In this document: piece after piece, positions 54,155 through 64,000 of the stretch
Numbering within the stretch: the first letter of the stretch is position 1
Layout: each line of letters begins with the position of its first letter
Assembly: GCA_016647705.1 (NCBI GenBank)
Contig: CM028334.1
Location: forward strand, 11,689,546-11,753,545
DNA length: 64,000 bases
Reading direction: 5' to 3'
DNA from: Eucommia ulmoides
Taxonomy: Eukaryota; Streptophyta; Magnoliopsida; Garryales; Eucommiaceae
The notes under the pieces: model-generated
Databases searched by the model: none
What the model saw: the letters and a program-made list of their open reading frames with translations, nothing else
What the model was told of the DNA's origin: nothing
Translations under genes and position numbers: made by a program

Positions 54155-55010
54155 CCTCTAAAGCAGCAGCACCTTCTGACTAACGCCAGTAGTGGACCTG
54201 TTTCTAGTTGGAGTACTTGAGACAAAATATTTTATCGGTATATTATTTTCATAATATAAAAATAATTTATGGATCAAGCATAATTATCAAACACCATTTT
54301 TCAAAACATAATATAAATATAACCGCACATTGAGCTGAAATAAAACTCCACAGCTATCATCATAATAAAACAATGCATTTAAATTAACTAATCAAATTAT
54401 TTTGATATATAGAAAAATATTACACACATATTTTTCCTACTAGTCATAGAATCGTTTCACCTCACGATCGGGAGTTATAACGATACCGTAACTTGTACAA
54501 CTGTGCAATTTAAGATTGTCATCAGTGTCAAAACCATTCAATATCTCCAATGGTAGGAGCCAACACATGGTATAAACTATCATATCATGATAATAATAAT
54601 CATCGTCAACAACAACAACAATTACTTGGAGGACTTGACCTCCAGTCAAGTCACAATACAACGTCCTACAGGACATACCCTCCTGTTAGGACCAACAACA
54701 TCCCGCAGAATATGTCCTCTTGTCGAGATCACACTACGACATAGTAGTATAATAAATAAAAATTACTTTCCACTTTTAAAAATTTACTCAATCAATTTAA
54801 CGTTATAAAATAATTTATTTTAATAAACCTTTTCTTTTCAAATTTTAGTACGAAAATAAATATAGCAATTTACATATAAAAGAGTACACTCACCTCGATA
54901 TTTGTATCGCTATTATGCTATCACCAAAATATTGTCGGAGTCGGCGTCGCCTGTGAACTTAACAATAACAAGGTCTAAATTAAGAATTTATCTAAAAAAA
55001 ATCTACTATG

Positions 55011-55387
55011 ATGTGCAATGCATGAAATGCGTGACACTAAAATGTAAATTTTTTCATTCTCAAATTTTCTTAATTATACGAAATTTATTAAGGGTATATG
55101 TCATTGACCTCCCCTGTCATTTTACACTATACCAGATATCTCCCTTATTCTTTTGTAAATACCAGCGATCTCCCCTATCTTTTTACTCAAACACCACTTA
55201 CCTCCCTTATGGATTAAAAAATAACAAAAAATTTATTATAATACCAATTTTACCCTTGACTATTTAAAAAATAATTAAATAATAAAAAATTAAAATACAT
55301 AAATAACCCTTTAATTTATATATATTTATCGCCACCTCCTATCATCGTACCCATCGTACCCACCTCCTATCTATCTATACATATATA
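55011..55387. other. AT-rich sequence with C/T-rich short repeats
   Basis: Words like GACCTCCCCTGTC, GATATCTCCCTTATT, GATCTCCCCTATC and TTACCTCCCTTATGG recur every 40-50 bases at 55107-55210. No gene seen. Confidence 0.4.
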
Positions 55388-55469
55388 TCTACTATATATA
55401 TAAAACTATATAACTTCCATAAAGATATATATATATATATATATATATAAGGAATATACATACTTTTCT

Positions 55470-55472
<3 letters not shown>

Positions 55473-55538
<66 letters not shown>
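55473..55538. repeat. (GA)n microsatellite, about 33 units
   Basis: Uninterrupted GAGAGA run. Confidence 0.97.
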
Positions 55539-55543
<5 letters not shown>

Positions 55544-55947
55544 AATTTTTCTTTTCATGTATATAGACTATAAGAGGGGAGATAGCAATTAAAACAAATT
55601 CATATATATATGCGCGCGCGCGCAATAATGAGGTGCTAGCCATCCAAATTTAAAAAACCTTTGTGTGTTGTCCATTGCTTGGCTGCACACCTATGTGTTG
55701 TCTTTTTAAGACAACACACATATTACATTTAAATAATATAAATATATATATTTACAAAAATATTCTTCTTAAAATAAAATAAAAAATATTAATTATATCC
55801 CAAAATTCTTAAAATTATATTTCAAATAACATAATAACCCTATTTTGTTTTTAAAATCAAAATTAAAATTAACATATTAACCCCTCAAAACTATTAAAAA
55901 TTAAATTTCAAATGTCTAAGTAACCCCTAAAAATTTTAACACTATTA

Positions 55948-56186
55948 TTTTGGTCAATTTAATATGTCATATTTATTAAAAAAATATATATATATACATT
56001 TATTTTGAATTGAAAAAAAATCATTGAACTTAAGTAGAATGAATATCATTAATATGAGTACGAGGGATTAAATTAATTTACATTAAAATCCCATTAAAAT
56101 TCTACTCTCTTTAAAAACTAAAAACATTAAACTCACCAAAAGCAAGTTTTGCATGCTCGGAGCATGCTTATTCAACCTAGGCTTAG
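55948..56186. repeat. Direct repeat, copy 1 (partner 58433-58643)
   Basis: TTATTTTGGTCAATTTAATATG to TATTCAACCTAGGC, shared in order with 58433-58643, about 85-90 percent alike by eye. One copy is inside the inferred Helitron and one outside. Confidence 0.85.
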
Positions 56187-56639
56187 TTTTTTAACAATAC
56201 TTGGTTCATGCTTGCGCAATGCGCAGAATTTAATTATGAATACTTAATTTAAACTATTTTAATTAAATTTTATATTTTATTTTTAGAAAAAAATCAAAAT
56301 TTAATTATTTTTTTGTTTTTTAAATAGGTCTATAAAGCAATATGTTTGTTGGTTGATCAATATTCTAAGAGTACAAACTTAAATTAAGAATTGTGCAAAT
56401 ATTCCGTTGTATTATTAAATTATTATAGAGAATGTTTTTTCATTATATGTTTAAAAGTAAAGAATTGAGAAGAAAAAAGTAATAATTAAATTTAATAACT
56501 AATTAAAAACAAAAAGAAAGAAAATGATTATCCATGGCATACAATTGGGTATATATATATCATAAAAAACATAATTTACACAAATCACACACATATAAAA
56601 GACTTTTTAAAAAATAATCTAATCTAATACTAATACTTA

Positions 56640-57790
56640 AAAGTGAAAGAAGAAATAAGACTTTAATGAGGTTGGAAAATGGTTATTTCAAGTATTTTGG
56701 TGAGTTGTTATATTTTATTTTATTTTTATTTTTATTTTTATATATCAAAGAATGATTGTCCTACTCGATTTCTTTTTTTTTTTAGTTATATTTACTTTTA
56801 ATTAATGCACAAATATATAATTAATTTTCTTGGTGCATATTTTAAATTAATTAAAAAATAATTGTGATTAACAAAATATTTTCAACAAAAAAGAAATCAC
56901 ATACACTATAAATTGATTAGGTTGGAAAATGTCTCTTTCAAGCATTTTTGTTCTTATATTTTTTTTATTTTTTTATATATCAAATAATAAGTGTCCTACT
57001 CAATTTCTTTTTCTCTTTATTTTTGTTTTATTTATATTTTGTTTTAATTAATGCATAAATATTTGATTAATTTTCCTGGTACCCATTTTAAATTGTTTTA
57101 AAAAAATAATTGTGATTGAAAAAATATTTCTAACAAAAAAAAAATCATAATTTATGGTTATTTGTTTGTTATTTTATAGTGTATTAGTAAAAGTTAATTT
57201 GTAGAAATATTATTTCATTTTTATAATTATCTAATCTAATTTCTAATATCGAATCTAATCTAATCTAATCTAATATCTAAACTAATACTTAAAAGTGAAA
57301 GGAGAAAGAAGGTTTTAATGAGGTTGGAGAATGACCCTTTCAAGCATTTTGATGAGTTGTTATATTTTATTTTTATTTTATATTTTTATATATCAAATAA
57401 TGAGTGTCCTACTCATTTTCCTTTTTTAGTCATATATATTTTTTAATTAATGCACAAATATATGATTAATTTTTTTGTGCGTATTTTAAATTAATTAAAA
57501 AATAATTGTGATTAAAAAAATATTTTCAACAAAAAATAAATTAGATACAATATAAATTAATTAGGTTGGAGAATGTATCTTTGATGTTGGTGAATCTTAT
57601 ATGTTTTTTATATATCACATAATAAGTGCCCTACTCAATTTTTTTTTATATTTTTTTATTTGTATTTAATTCTTTCTAATTAATGCACAAATATATGATT
57701 AATTTTCCTGGAGCACATTTTAAATTACTTAAAAAAATAATCGTGATTGAAAAAATATTTTCAACTAAAAAAATTAAATATGATATAAAT
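56640..57790. repeat. Four diverged tandem blocks inside the Helitron
   Basis: Blocks containing AGGTTGGA(A/G)AATG, TTTCAAGCATTTT, GTCCTACTCAATTTC and AATTAATGCACAAATAT begin near 56668, 56928, 57319 and 57562. The first and third are closest (both with AAAAGTGAAAG(A/G)AGAAA), as are the second and fourth, suggesting one duplication of a two-block unit. Confidence 0.75.
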
Positions 57791-58432
57791 TAATTAAATT
57801 AAAAGTTATTAGACATGCAAAAATTGATAAAATTAATCATAATTTATAGTTATTTGTTTGTTATTTTATAGTATATTAGTAACAGTTAACTAGTAGAAAT
57901 ATTATTTCACTTTTATGATTATTTACGTAATTTTTAATAGTATATTTATTTTTGATATTAATAAAACGTCATTACTCAATAAATTTTATGTATCCACTTT
58001 CGAATATTGTTACTAAAGTAACCACATAATACATATGTATTTAATGTTTTAATATTAAAATTTTATTATAATTTTTCTAAGCCCAAGTAATGCGCGGGTC
58101 TAAACTAGTACTAAATATGGTGCAAGAAATGATTTTCTCTATCTAAAAATATTTGTGCCATTAAAACCCACTTCAAATGCATTTAAAAGACAATAAATTA
58201 AATATTTGACGAAAAATTTCTGAAAATGCAAGAAAATAAGGTCTCTTGTTGTTTCACCCATAAGCTTTCACTTTTAGTTGTAGTATGAGATTAGATTAGA
58301 TAATAACTCTCAGTTTGTGTTGTTTAGTAATTATTATTATTAGAAATTTTAATAATGATTCTCAATAAAAAAAAAAAAAAATCAAAACAAAAGATAATAA
58401 AAGAGAGAGAAAGAGAAAGAGAGAATATAATT

Positions 58433-58643
58433 ATTTTGGTCAATTTAATATGACATATTTATTAAAAAATGGACATTTATTTTGAATTGAAAGAAAATCA
58501 TTGAACTTAATTAGAATGAATACAATTAATATAATTATGAGGGATTAAATTAATTTACATTAAAATTCTATTAGCCTTAAAAACTAAAAATAGCAAACTC
58601 ACAAAAGTAAGTTTTCCATGCTTGGAGTATTCTTATTCAACCT
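58433..58643. repeat. Direct repeat, copy 2 (partner 55948-56186)
   Basis: As for copy 1. A short GA-rich tract at 58403-58423 precedes it, as a long (GA)n precedes copy 1 at a greater distance. Confidence 0.85.
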
Positions 58644-58823
58644 AGGCCAAAACTTCCACATTTAATATTAGAGTAGAGTTGCATTGTCAATTGACACCAG
58701 TGATAACCTTTTGTTGCCAGAAATTATTTTAGTTACATTATTAATTTTAAACTTTATGTTATTATATTTTTTAGTTGCGTTTCAACTGATTTTTTGGTTT
58801 TCAGTCACCAGAAAAACACATCA

Positions 58824-58936
58824 ATGTAACTAAAAATACACTAAAAATTGTAACTAAAAAATATAGTAAAATGTAACTAAAAATACATTAAAAATTTTAA
58901 CTAAAAAATATAGTAAAATGTAACTAAAAATAGTTA
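58824..58936. repeat. 47-bp tandem repeat, 2.4 copies
   Basis: ATGTAACTAAAAATACA(C/T)TA starts at 58824, 58871 and 58918. AT-rich. Confidence 0.9.
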
Positions 58937-59469
58937 TATATAATTGGAAAAAAACACTAAAAAAAAGTTGCATGTAACTAAAAAAATCCAATTGCCGATG
59001 GTTGGGCTTTCGTGTCCAGAAACCTGAGGTCCGGCGGTAGGGCAACCTAGGGCAAATACGGAGGGTGGCGCCAATGGCCAACGATAAAGTTATATTATTA
59101 AAACTACATTAGTATAAAAATTATATTATTAAGTTAGTAAATAAAAATTATATTATGAGATATATTTTCACAGTTTTATTTTTAAATTTTAATAGATTCC
59201 AAAATTCTGTATGCAAATACTTGCCTATATAAACAATGAAATTATGAAATTATATAATCAAATTCTTCATCTAAAAATATTATACAAACAAGAAATTTGT
59301 AAATTGTGAGATTTCAAAATCCCTAACTTTTAAATCTTATCATTTACGAACTCCATGGATTTAGCAAATTCCATACCTAAACGCCACCATAGGATTCCTG
59401 AAAAAGATGAACGTGCCCAAACTCCTTGAAACGGAAAAGTTTGCCTTTACATCTGAATGTTCGAATTTG
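58937..59469. other. Sequence without a supported feature
   Basis: A short GC-richer patch at 58990-59085 stands out but gives no convincing frame. The rest is AT-rich. Confidence 0.35.
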
Positions 59470-61272
59470 GTCTTTGTTTAGCTCCTTGGGGTTTTATTTC
59501 TTTCCCAAATTAATCAAGTTCCTCTCACCTTGAGAATTGTGAGAGGTCTTTACTCACTCAAATACAAAAAAGATGTAAACTTTTTCCACCTCTCCCTTCC
59601 TTCCAACAATCAATTTTTCACTAATACTCCAAAATTTGTAAAAGATTGGAAAAACTATTACCTATTATTGGGTGGTGACTAGGAATTCTCCTCAGAATAT
59701 AGAGGATTGGTTCTAATTGTTCCCCGAAGCTTCAATTCTCCAAGTAATTTCTTTTTCATTACCTAATTTATATTAATACTATAGTATTCTTTCGCATTTT
59801 TATATTTGTAGATAGAGATCTTCACAAGCAATCTAACATCAAGCCAGACGAAATGACCCAGATTGAGAGACTATTAATGCCTGACGTCCGATCTCACACA
59901 ACCATTATTCCTTACCCTTCAAGTTCTTCTATCGCCAAGGGTTAGACTCGTGAAAAGAGGCCAATCAAAATGGATCTAAGTGATCGTTTGGAGGATCTAA
60001 CTTGATAAAGAAAAAGAGAAAAACATCTCCTACAATTTATCCCCGGTTTAAAAAAGAAACAAAGTCCCTCAAACTCTCACTGCTCAAGGAAAGCTAGACT
60101 CCAATCCAGGTTCTTCTGGTAACTTAGCTCTATCACTTCTCCCTGCCTCTGGAAGTTCTTCTTCTTCAAATATTCCTTCAATAAGAACAAATTGCATTTC
60201 TGCTAGAGTTTTTCGCTTGACCCAAATCGTCAGTTCTGATACGTCTCCGGAGGTCTCTTTACTTTGTGCTCCTCCTCCCCAAAGTGATGGGAATGACAAC
60301 CAAGTGTGGACTTCAACTCAACCTTCAGCCCAAGATCTGCCAAGTAAGAAAAAACTATCTTCACAAAAAAAAAAAAAAAAAAAATGTTCAATTTCCTTTC
60401 TCAACCAACTCCTTTTGTTGATACAACTCAAAACAAAAATTGATGAGGCCCTCAAGACTTTCTTCAACCAATCCTGGACGAGAGACTATGTTAATATTGG
60501 GGGATAGAAGTAGGTATTAACTCTTATGCTTGGGAGTCTTCAGTCAGCTTTAAGTACTTAACCTTCTTCATAACCTCCTCCCCCCCCCTTTTACGAATTA
60601 CTTTTCCTCCACTTTTTTTTTTCTTTTTCGTGCCATTCATGTATTCGCTGCTATGGCTAACGGATCCGATTCAGTTGAGGAGATGACCTCTCAACTAGAA
60701 TTTCAAGTCTGTAAATCAGGCAAACTAGAAGAAGAACTGAGGAAGATACATTAAGAGAACAACATCCTTCAAACTAGCCTAGTTCTTGCCAGATCGGCCA
60801 AAGAGAGCATTGAGAATGAGATGAACCTTCCTGGAGAAAGGCAAGCTCAAGAAATTAGAGAAAAATAAAAGTTCTTTGATCTCAAACTGACTAAAGAATT
60901 ATCAAAAATAGAACCGGAGCTGAAGTCATCATTCTCTGAAAGAAAAAGAGTGAAGTGAATGTTAAGATCTCTTCTCTTTAGTCTATGTTGTCTGCCATTT
61001 GATCTTTGTTGTTCTAGCATACTCTTGCTTAGTAGAAAGAAAGCTCAGAATCAGTTCTTCTCTAGACAAAGGCTGAATTCCTTCAATAAAAAATAACTCA
61101 GGACTAAGAATTTTTGGACTTAGCAAGTCATATTCAACATATGGGGTTCAAGCATTGTTGAAGGCTGGTTGTTAAACAATTTCCTGACTTCGACTTGAGT
61201 TTTCTTGCTGCTAATCTCGAGTCTGATAATGAAGATGCCACTGACCCTGATGATTCAGTTCCCCCTAGTTAA
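59470..61272 (+). pseudogene. Degenerate accessory gene of element C (Transposase_28-like)
   Basis: Decayed + strand frames follow the plan of the genes in A and B. Near 59500-59690 LGVLFLSQINQVPLTLRIVR and FVKDWKNYYLLLGGD resemble the segment before B's first intron. A GTAATT donor (about 59744) and TTTGTAG acceptor (59811) follow. Then come SNIKPDEMTQIERLLMPDVR, a Ser/Pro/Gln linker (60217-60360), a coiled coil (MTSQLEFQVCKSGKLEEELR, near 60684) and an acidic end (LESDNEDATDPDDSVPPS, stop at 61270-61272). Multiple stops and a poly-A run at 60364-60384 show decay. Family assignment rests on order and style more than on strong identity. Confidence 0.5.
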
Positions 61273-62020
61273 CTGAATATTGAATGTATTTTATTTTATT
61301 TTTAACTATCATTAATGTATTGTATCGAAAAATTTAATCGTTATCTAGATTTTTTTTTCCAGCCGCCACTTTACATTTCCCATGCAAATCTCTTGGCAGG
61401 CTTATTGTTTTATCTTCTGCAAATCATGTGCATTGATGAGTTTTGTCATTAATAGTTGTATTTACTTTGAATTCTAATGTTGCTTTAAATAACCACACTA
61501 TAACCTCTTAAAAACACTACTACAACTCTTTATTTCTCAGGCTATTCTCTGCCTTTATGTCTCCCTCTAATTTAACTCCTAATTATCTCTTATTTTATAT
61601 TTTCTCATACTTTTTTGATATGTTCTCTCAACCTGATAGGTGCATTTTGAAGTAAGTACATTCTCTTATCTCCAAATCTTGTATTATATTTCCCTTGTTT
61701 GTCTAATTTAAAATCTTTTCTCAAGATGCTTCACTAGAAATCTATCATTATCACAACGAGTTTATAAAGGAGAGACAAAGAGCTGATCGCCTTATCTCGA
61801 AGATGAGGATTGACGTTCCTCAACACCGGAAACTACGAAAGCTAGAGAAGATCCACTCCTACTCCTACTATTCTAGCTTGGATGTCTCTCATTAGGTGAC
61901 CACTTCCAAGCTGATGGAAGCCCACCACACTTTGGAGGAGAAAGAGAAAGATATCTCCTACTGGGAAAGAAGTGGAATAACCTTGTTGTCGAAGCCACTG
62001 AGCTCTGTTCTAATTTCTAT
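61273..62020 (+). other. Exon-like scraps of unknown origin
   Basis: At 61720-61895 a frame reads NEFIKERQRADRLISKMRID, and at 61915-62040 MEAHHTLEEKEKDISYWER continues after a one-base shift as WNNLVVEATELCSNFYQF. Both are helical and coiled-coil-like, consistent with a further fragment of an accessory or gag-like gene. Not recognised. Confidence 0.3.
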
Positions 62021-62029
62021 CAATTCATC

Positions 62030-62400
62030 ATGCGTTTGACATGTAAGTATGCGGAGTAAAACCAATATGTATTTGACATATAAGAACCTTAGAAATGTTC
62101 AATATGTGTGTGACATATTACGATACTTGAATCGGGTGTTTATCTAGAGAGAACCTGGTATGTATATGATATGTAACAAAAACTTAAAAACTTGTTGTGT
62201 GAATGTGACATATAAATGAAAAATGTAAGGGGCATTTGAGATGAAAAACTTTCATATATATGACATGTAAGTTGATTACATGTTTTCAACATGTTTATGA
62301 CATATTAATATACATGCACATGACATATGACATAAGGGTCCAACATGTTTATGACATGTTAGAGAAAAAAATTTAAATATGTATGTGACATACTAAGATC
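62030..62400. repeat. Irregular repeat of a TATGTNTRTGACATRT motif
   Basis: TGACATAT, TGATATGT, TGACATGT and close variants occur about ten times in 370 bp (for example 62038, 62076, 62109, 62168, 62207, 62260, 62290 and 62311), usually after a TATGTNTR stretch. Spacing is 20-60 bases and the rest of each unit is not conserved. Confidence 0.6.
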
Positions 62401-62543
62401 CAATATACCTATCTTGGATGAGGGATTTGACCCTCCGATTCTCAGGTACGACCCTATCCCATAAGTGGTAGACTCATTTTGGTTGTTTTTTACAATATTA
62501 GTGAGGTGGCGGATTCCAGAACTTTCATTAAAAAATTAATAAT

Positions 62544-63400
62544 TGATGATGTCAAAATCAGTTTGGGTGGATCACAGTCAATACGGTTGAACTCTATCGG
62601 GTTTACTTCATTGACCTATTCCTGCCAAAACAAGGCTTAGACGCCGAGGGTTGGGTTCCCGGTGAAACCCCTCTGGTGTGAGAATAAGTCACCGTTGTTT
62701 AGAGAAAAAATATGTTTCAGAGAATTTAAAGTAGAATTTATAGTGAGGTAAAGTTTACTTCCCTCTAACAAGAATTGTAGGCTCGAGAATTCAGCTTGTC
62801 TATTTCGCTATTAAGCTAGAACTTATTTTCAAGTAGAAAACCTGATGATGCCAAAATCTGGTTTGGTGGATCACAGTCAATATGGTTGAACTTTGTTGGC
62901 TTTACTTCGTTCACATGTTCCTACAAAACAAGGCTTAGACACTAGGGTTTGGGTTCCCGGTGAAGCCCCGCCGGTGTAAGAATAAGTCACCGTTGTTTAG
63001 AGGAAATATATGCTTCAGGGAATTTAAAGTAGAATTTATAGTAAGGTAGAGTTACTACCCTCTAACAATAAGTGCGGGCTCGAGAATTTGAATTGCCTGT
63101 TTCGCTATTAAGCCAGAACTTCTCTTCAAGTAGAGAGAAAAATGGAAGACTTGTGTTTTGTAGGCAAGTCTTGATGTGTATTTGGTGAAGAATTAGACCC
63201 CCATTTATAGGAGTTTCTTGAACAAATTTTGGAGTAAAATACTCATTTAGTGGTGAAATTAGGTTACCACTAATTAGTGGTTAAGCCATTAGGGTAGTGG
63301 TAGATTTAGTGGCTAAGTTAGGCCATAGTGATAAATGGTTAGAAAAATTACCCATCAAAATTACCTATTAAAATTACCCATTATCAGAGGCCTCCACTCT
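62544..63400 (-). mobile_element. LTR of element C with an internal 299-bp tandem duplication
   Basis: 62544 (TGATGATGTCAAAATCAG) and 62843 (TGATGATGCCAAAATCTGG) start two similar units. Both contain CACAGTCAATA(C/T)GGTTGAAC, GGGTTCCCGGTGAA and AATAAGTCACCGTTGTTTAG. The plan parallels element B's LTR (TGTTGATGCCAAAAA, AACAGTATGG, GTGTGAGAGTAAG), and a minus-strand TATA region (CCTATAAATGGGGG, about 63200-63213) follows at a similar distance. It is therefore a minus-oriented Tat-type LTR lying on the side where the 5' LTR of C should be. The right limit is approximate; pol is missing. Confidence 0.55.
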
Positions 63401-64000
63401 TTCTTTTGACAAGTCAAATGGAAGAGTAGAACTTTTTCTCTATTTTTGTATGGACTATAGAGATGTCAATTTTATTTGTAGCGTAAGTCGAATGACTCGA
63501 TGTGTAGATTGTAGAAATCTACACGACATGAGAAAAAGGTAGTGGAGAGGGAATCTTGGCCTCTTGGGTGCTTTATCAGACCTTCATCGCTTTCTATCAC
63601 TTTTTTTCTTCCTTAATCCTGGTTTCTTTCCAACCATGCCTATTGTAGCTTGCGAGTGTGATATAGAAAAATTGTCGAATAACACGTGTAAATTGTAAAA
63701 AATCCATTGTAGAAGATTGAACCAAGTAGATAGGGTTCGTAATCCAATGACCTCCTCTTCTCACCGGCCCCCTTACAAGGGTAGGCTCGGGGTATCGGGA
63801 GTGCCCAAGTACAATGAGGATTTTTCAGGCCATCGTTGAGCCAGACAGGATGAGCGGCCATAGCCGTCTAGTCGGAATAGTGTGTCCTAATTTGCTGGTC
63901 ACGATCTATTTCATGTATGTCCCGTTGGGCAAGGTAGTCGATGTAGATGTCAGCATATCACAATATATTAGTAGTCTTAGGTGAAGCAAAATTTTATTGA
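63401..64000. other. Unassigned sequence at the right edge
   Basis: A GC-richer stretch at 63750-63880 (CACCGGCCCCCTTACAAGGG, TATCGGGAGTGCCCAAG) looks conserved in style, and the minus strand is open for 73 codons there (MAAHPVWLNDGLKNPHCTWA). I could not identify it as a gene, SINE or organelle fragment. Confidence 0.3.

Larger units (their letters stand above)
53219..55010 (+). mobile_element. Chromovirus-type LTR E2 (right limit approximate)
   Basis: Begins TGTAACGACCCGATTTTCC and continues GGCCGCCACTCGGTTTCTCCC, the counterpart of the inverted terminus at 13897. The blocks CTAACGCCAGTAGTGG (54181), CACGATCGGGAGTTATAACG (54463) and CACTCACCTCGATATTTG (54888) appear in the same order in solo LTR E3. 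A hAT MITE has inserted at 53581. The right LTR end and target duplication were not found. Confidence 0.6.
55388..58108 (+). mobile_element. Probable non-autonomous Helitron (2.7 kb)
   Basis: The 3' end reads ATGCGCGGGTCTAAACTAGT, a well-known plant Helitron terminus (CTAG at 58105-58108, then T), with a weakened hairpin. A TC start preceded by A at 55387/55388 (ATCTACTATATATATAAAAC) fits the usual 5' end. No coding region. The interior holds a (GA)n tract, a short (GC)n tract at 55611-55622 and four related blocks near the 3' end. The 5' limit is inferred from motif only. Confidence 0.5.

Noticed and set aside
62400-62485. tRNA-like arm (minus strand GAGGGTCAAATCCCTC)
   Set aside because: The T-arm-like stem has a six-base loop, and no acceptor stem or anticodon arm can be drawn around it.
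1-64000. CRISPR arrays, rRNA, complete tRNA genes, plastid or mitochondrial inserts
   Set aside because: None recognised by eye on either strand. The regular arrays present are element-internal tandem repeats without unique spacers.

Overview
This is nuclear DNA of a flowering plant, very probably repeat-rich intergenic (heterochromatin-like) sequence. It is AT-rich, has long (TA)n, (GA)n and poly-A/T tracts, plant-type GT-AG introns and TATA boxes, and is mostly layered transposable elements: Ty3/gypsy elements of the Tat lineage, chromovirus-type LTRs, Helitrons and MITEs. Bacterial features (operons, CRISPR, Shine-Dalgarno sites) are absent. One 100-N assembly gap lies at 4757-4856. The species cannot be named from the sequence.

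Layout. 1-7314: AT-rich DNA with spliced, unrecognised coding fragments and local duplications, ending in a Helitron-type 3' terminus. 8055-9784: solo LTR with perfect 5-bp target duplication. 9785-13897: remnants of chromovirus-type LTRs in both orientations, tandemly duplicated, one copy holding a 731-bp palindromic Mutator-like MITE. 13981-37341: element A, an old Tat-type gypsy element on the + strand (LTR, PBS, gag, protease, RT/RNase H, second RNase H, integrase, then an antisense spliced accessory gene, PPT, LTR). It has been inflated by nested insertions: LTR remnants and a 2.55-kb solo LTR at 21090-27394, and a 5.1-kb non-coding LTR element at 28445-33537. 37342-39742 plus 51513-52180: the best candidate host-gene territory, on the minus strand (a small zinc-finger/membrane protein, exon-like pieces, a TATA box). 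It is split by element B (39743-51512), a second Tat element on the minus strand carrying a 26-unit, 100-bp tandem array and a spliced antisense accessory gene. 53219-55000: another chromovirus-type LTR with a hAT MITE inside. 55388-58108: a probable second Helitron. 59470-63400: remnants of a third Tat-like element (C). 63400-64000: nothing I recognise.

How the parts work together. None of the retroelement polyproteins is intact: A has stops and frameshifts throughout, and B has lost RT and RNase H by an internal deletion. The most informative shared design is that A, B and C each carry, between pol and the 3' LTR, a Transposase_28-type gene read from the strand opposite to the retroviral RNA. 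In A and B an intron interrupts this gene at the same codon in the same phase, and both have a TATA box just upstream of the start. Several insertions can be ordered from target duplications and, in one case, from a paralogous empty site inside the window.
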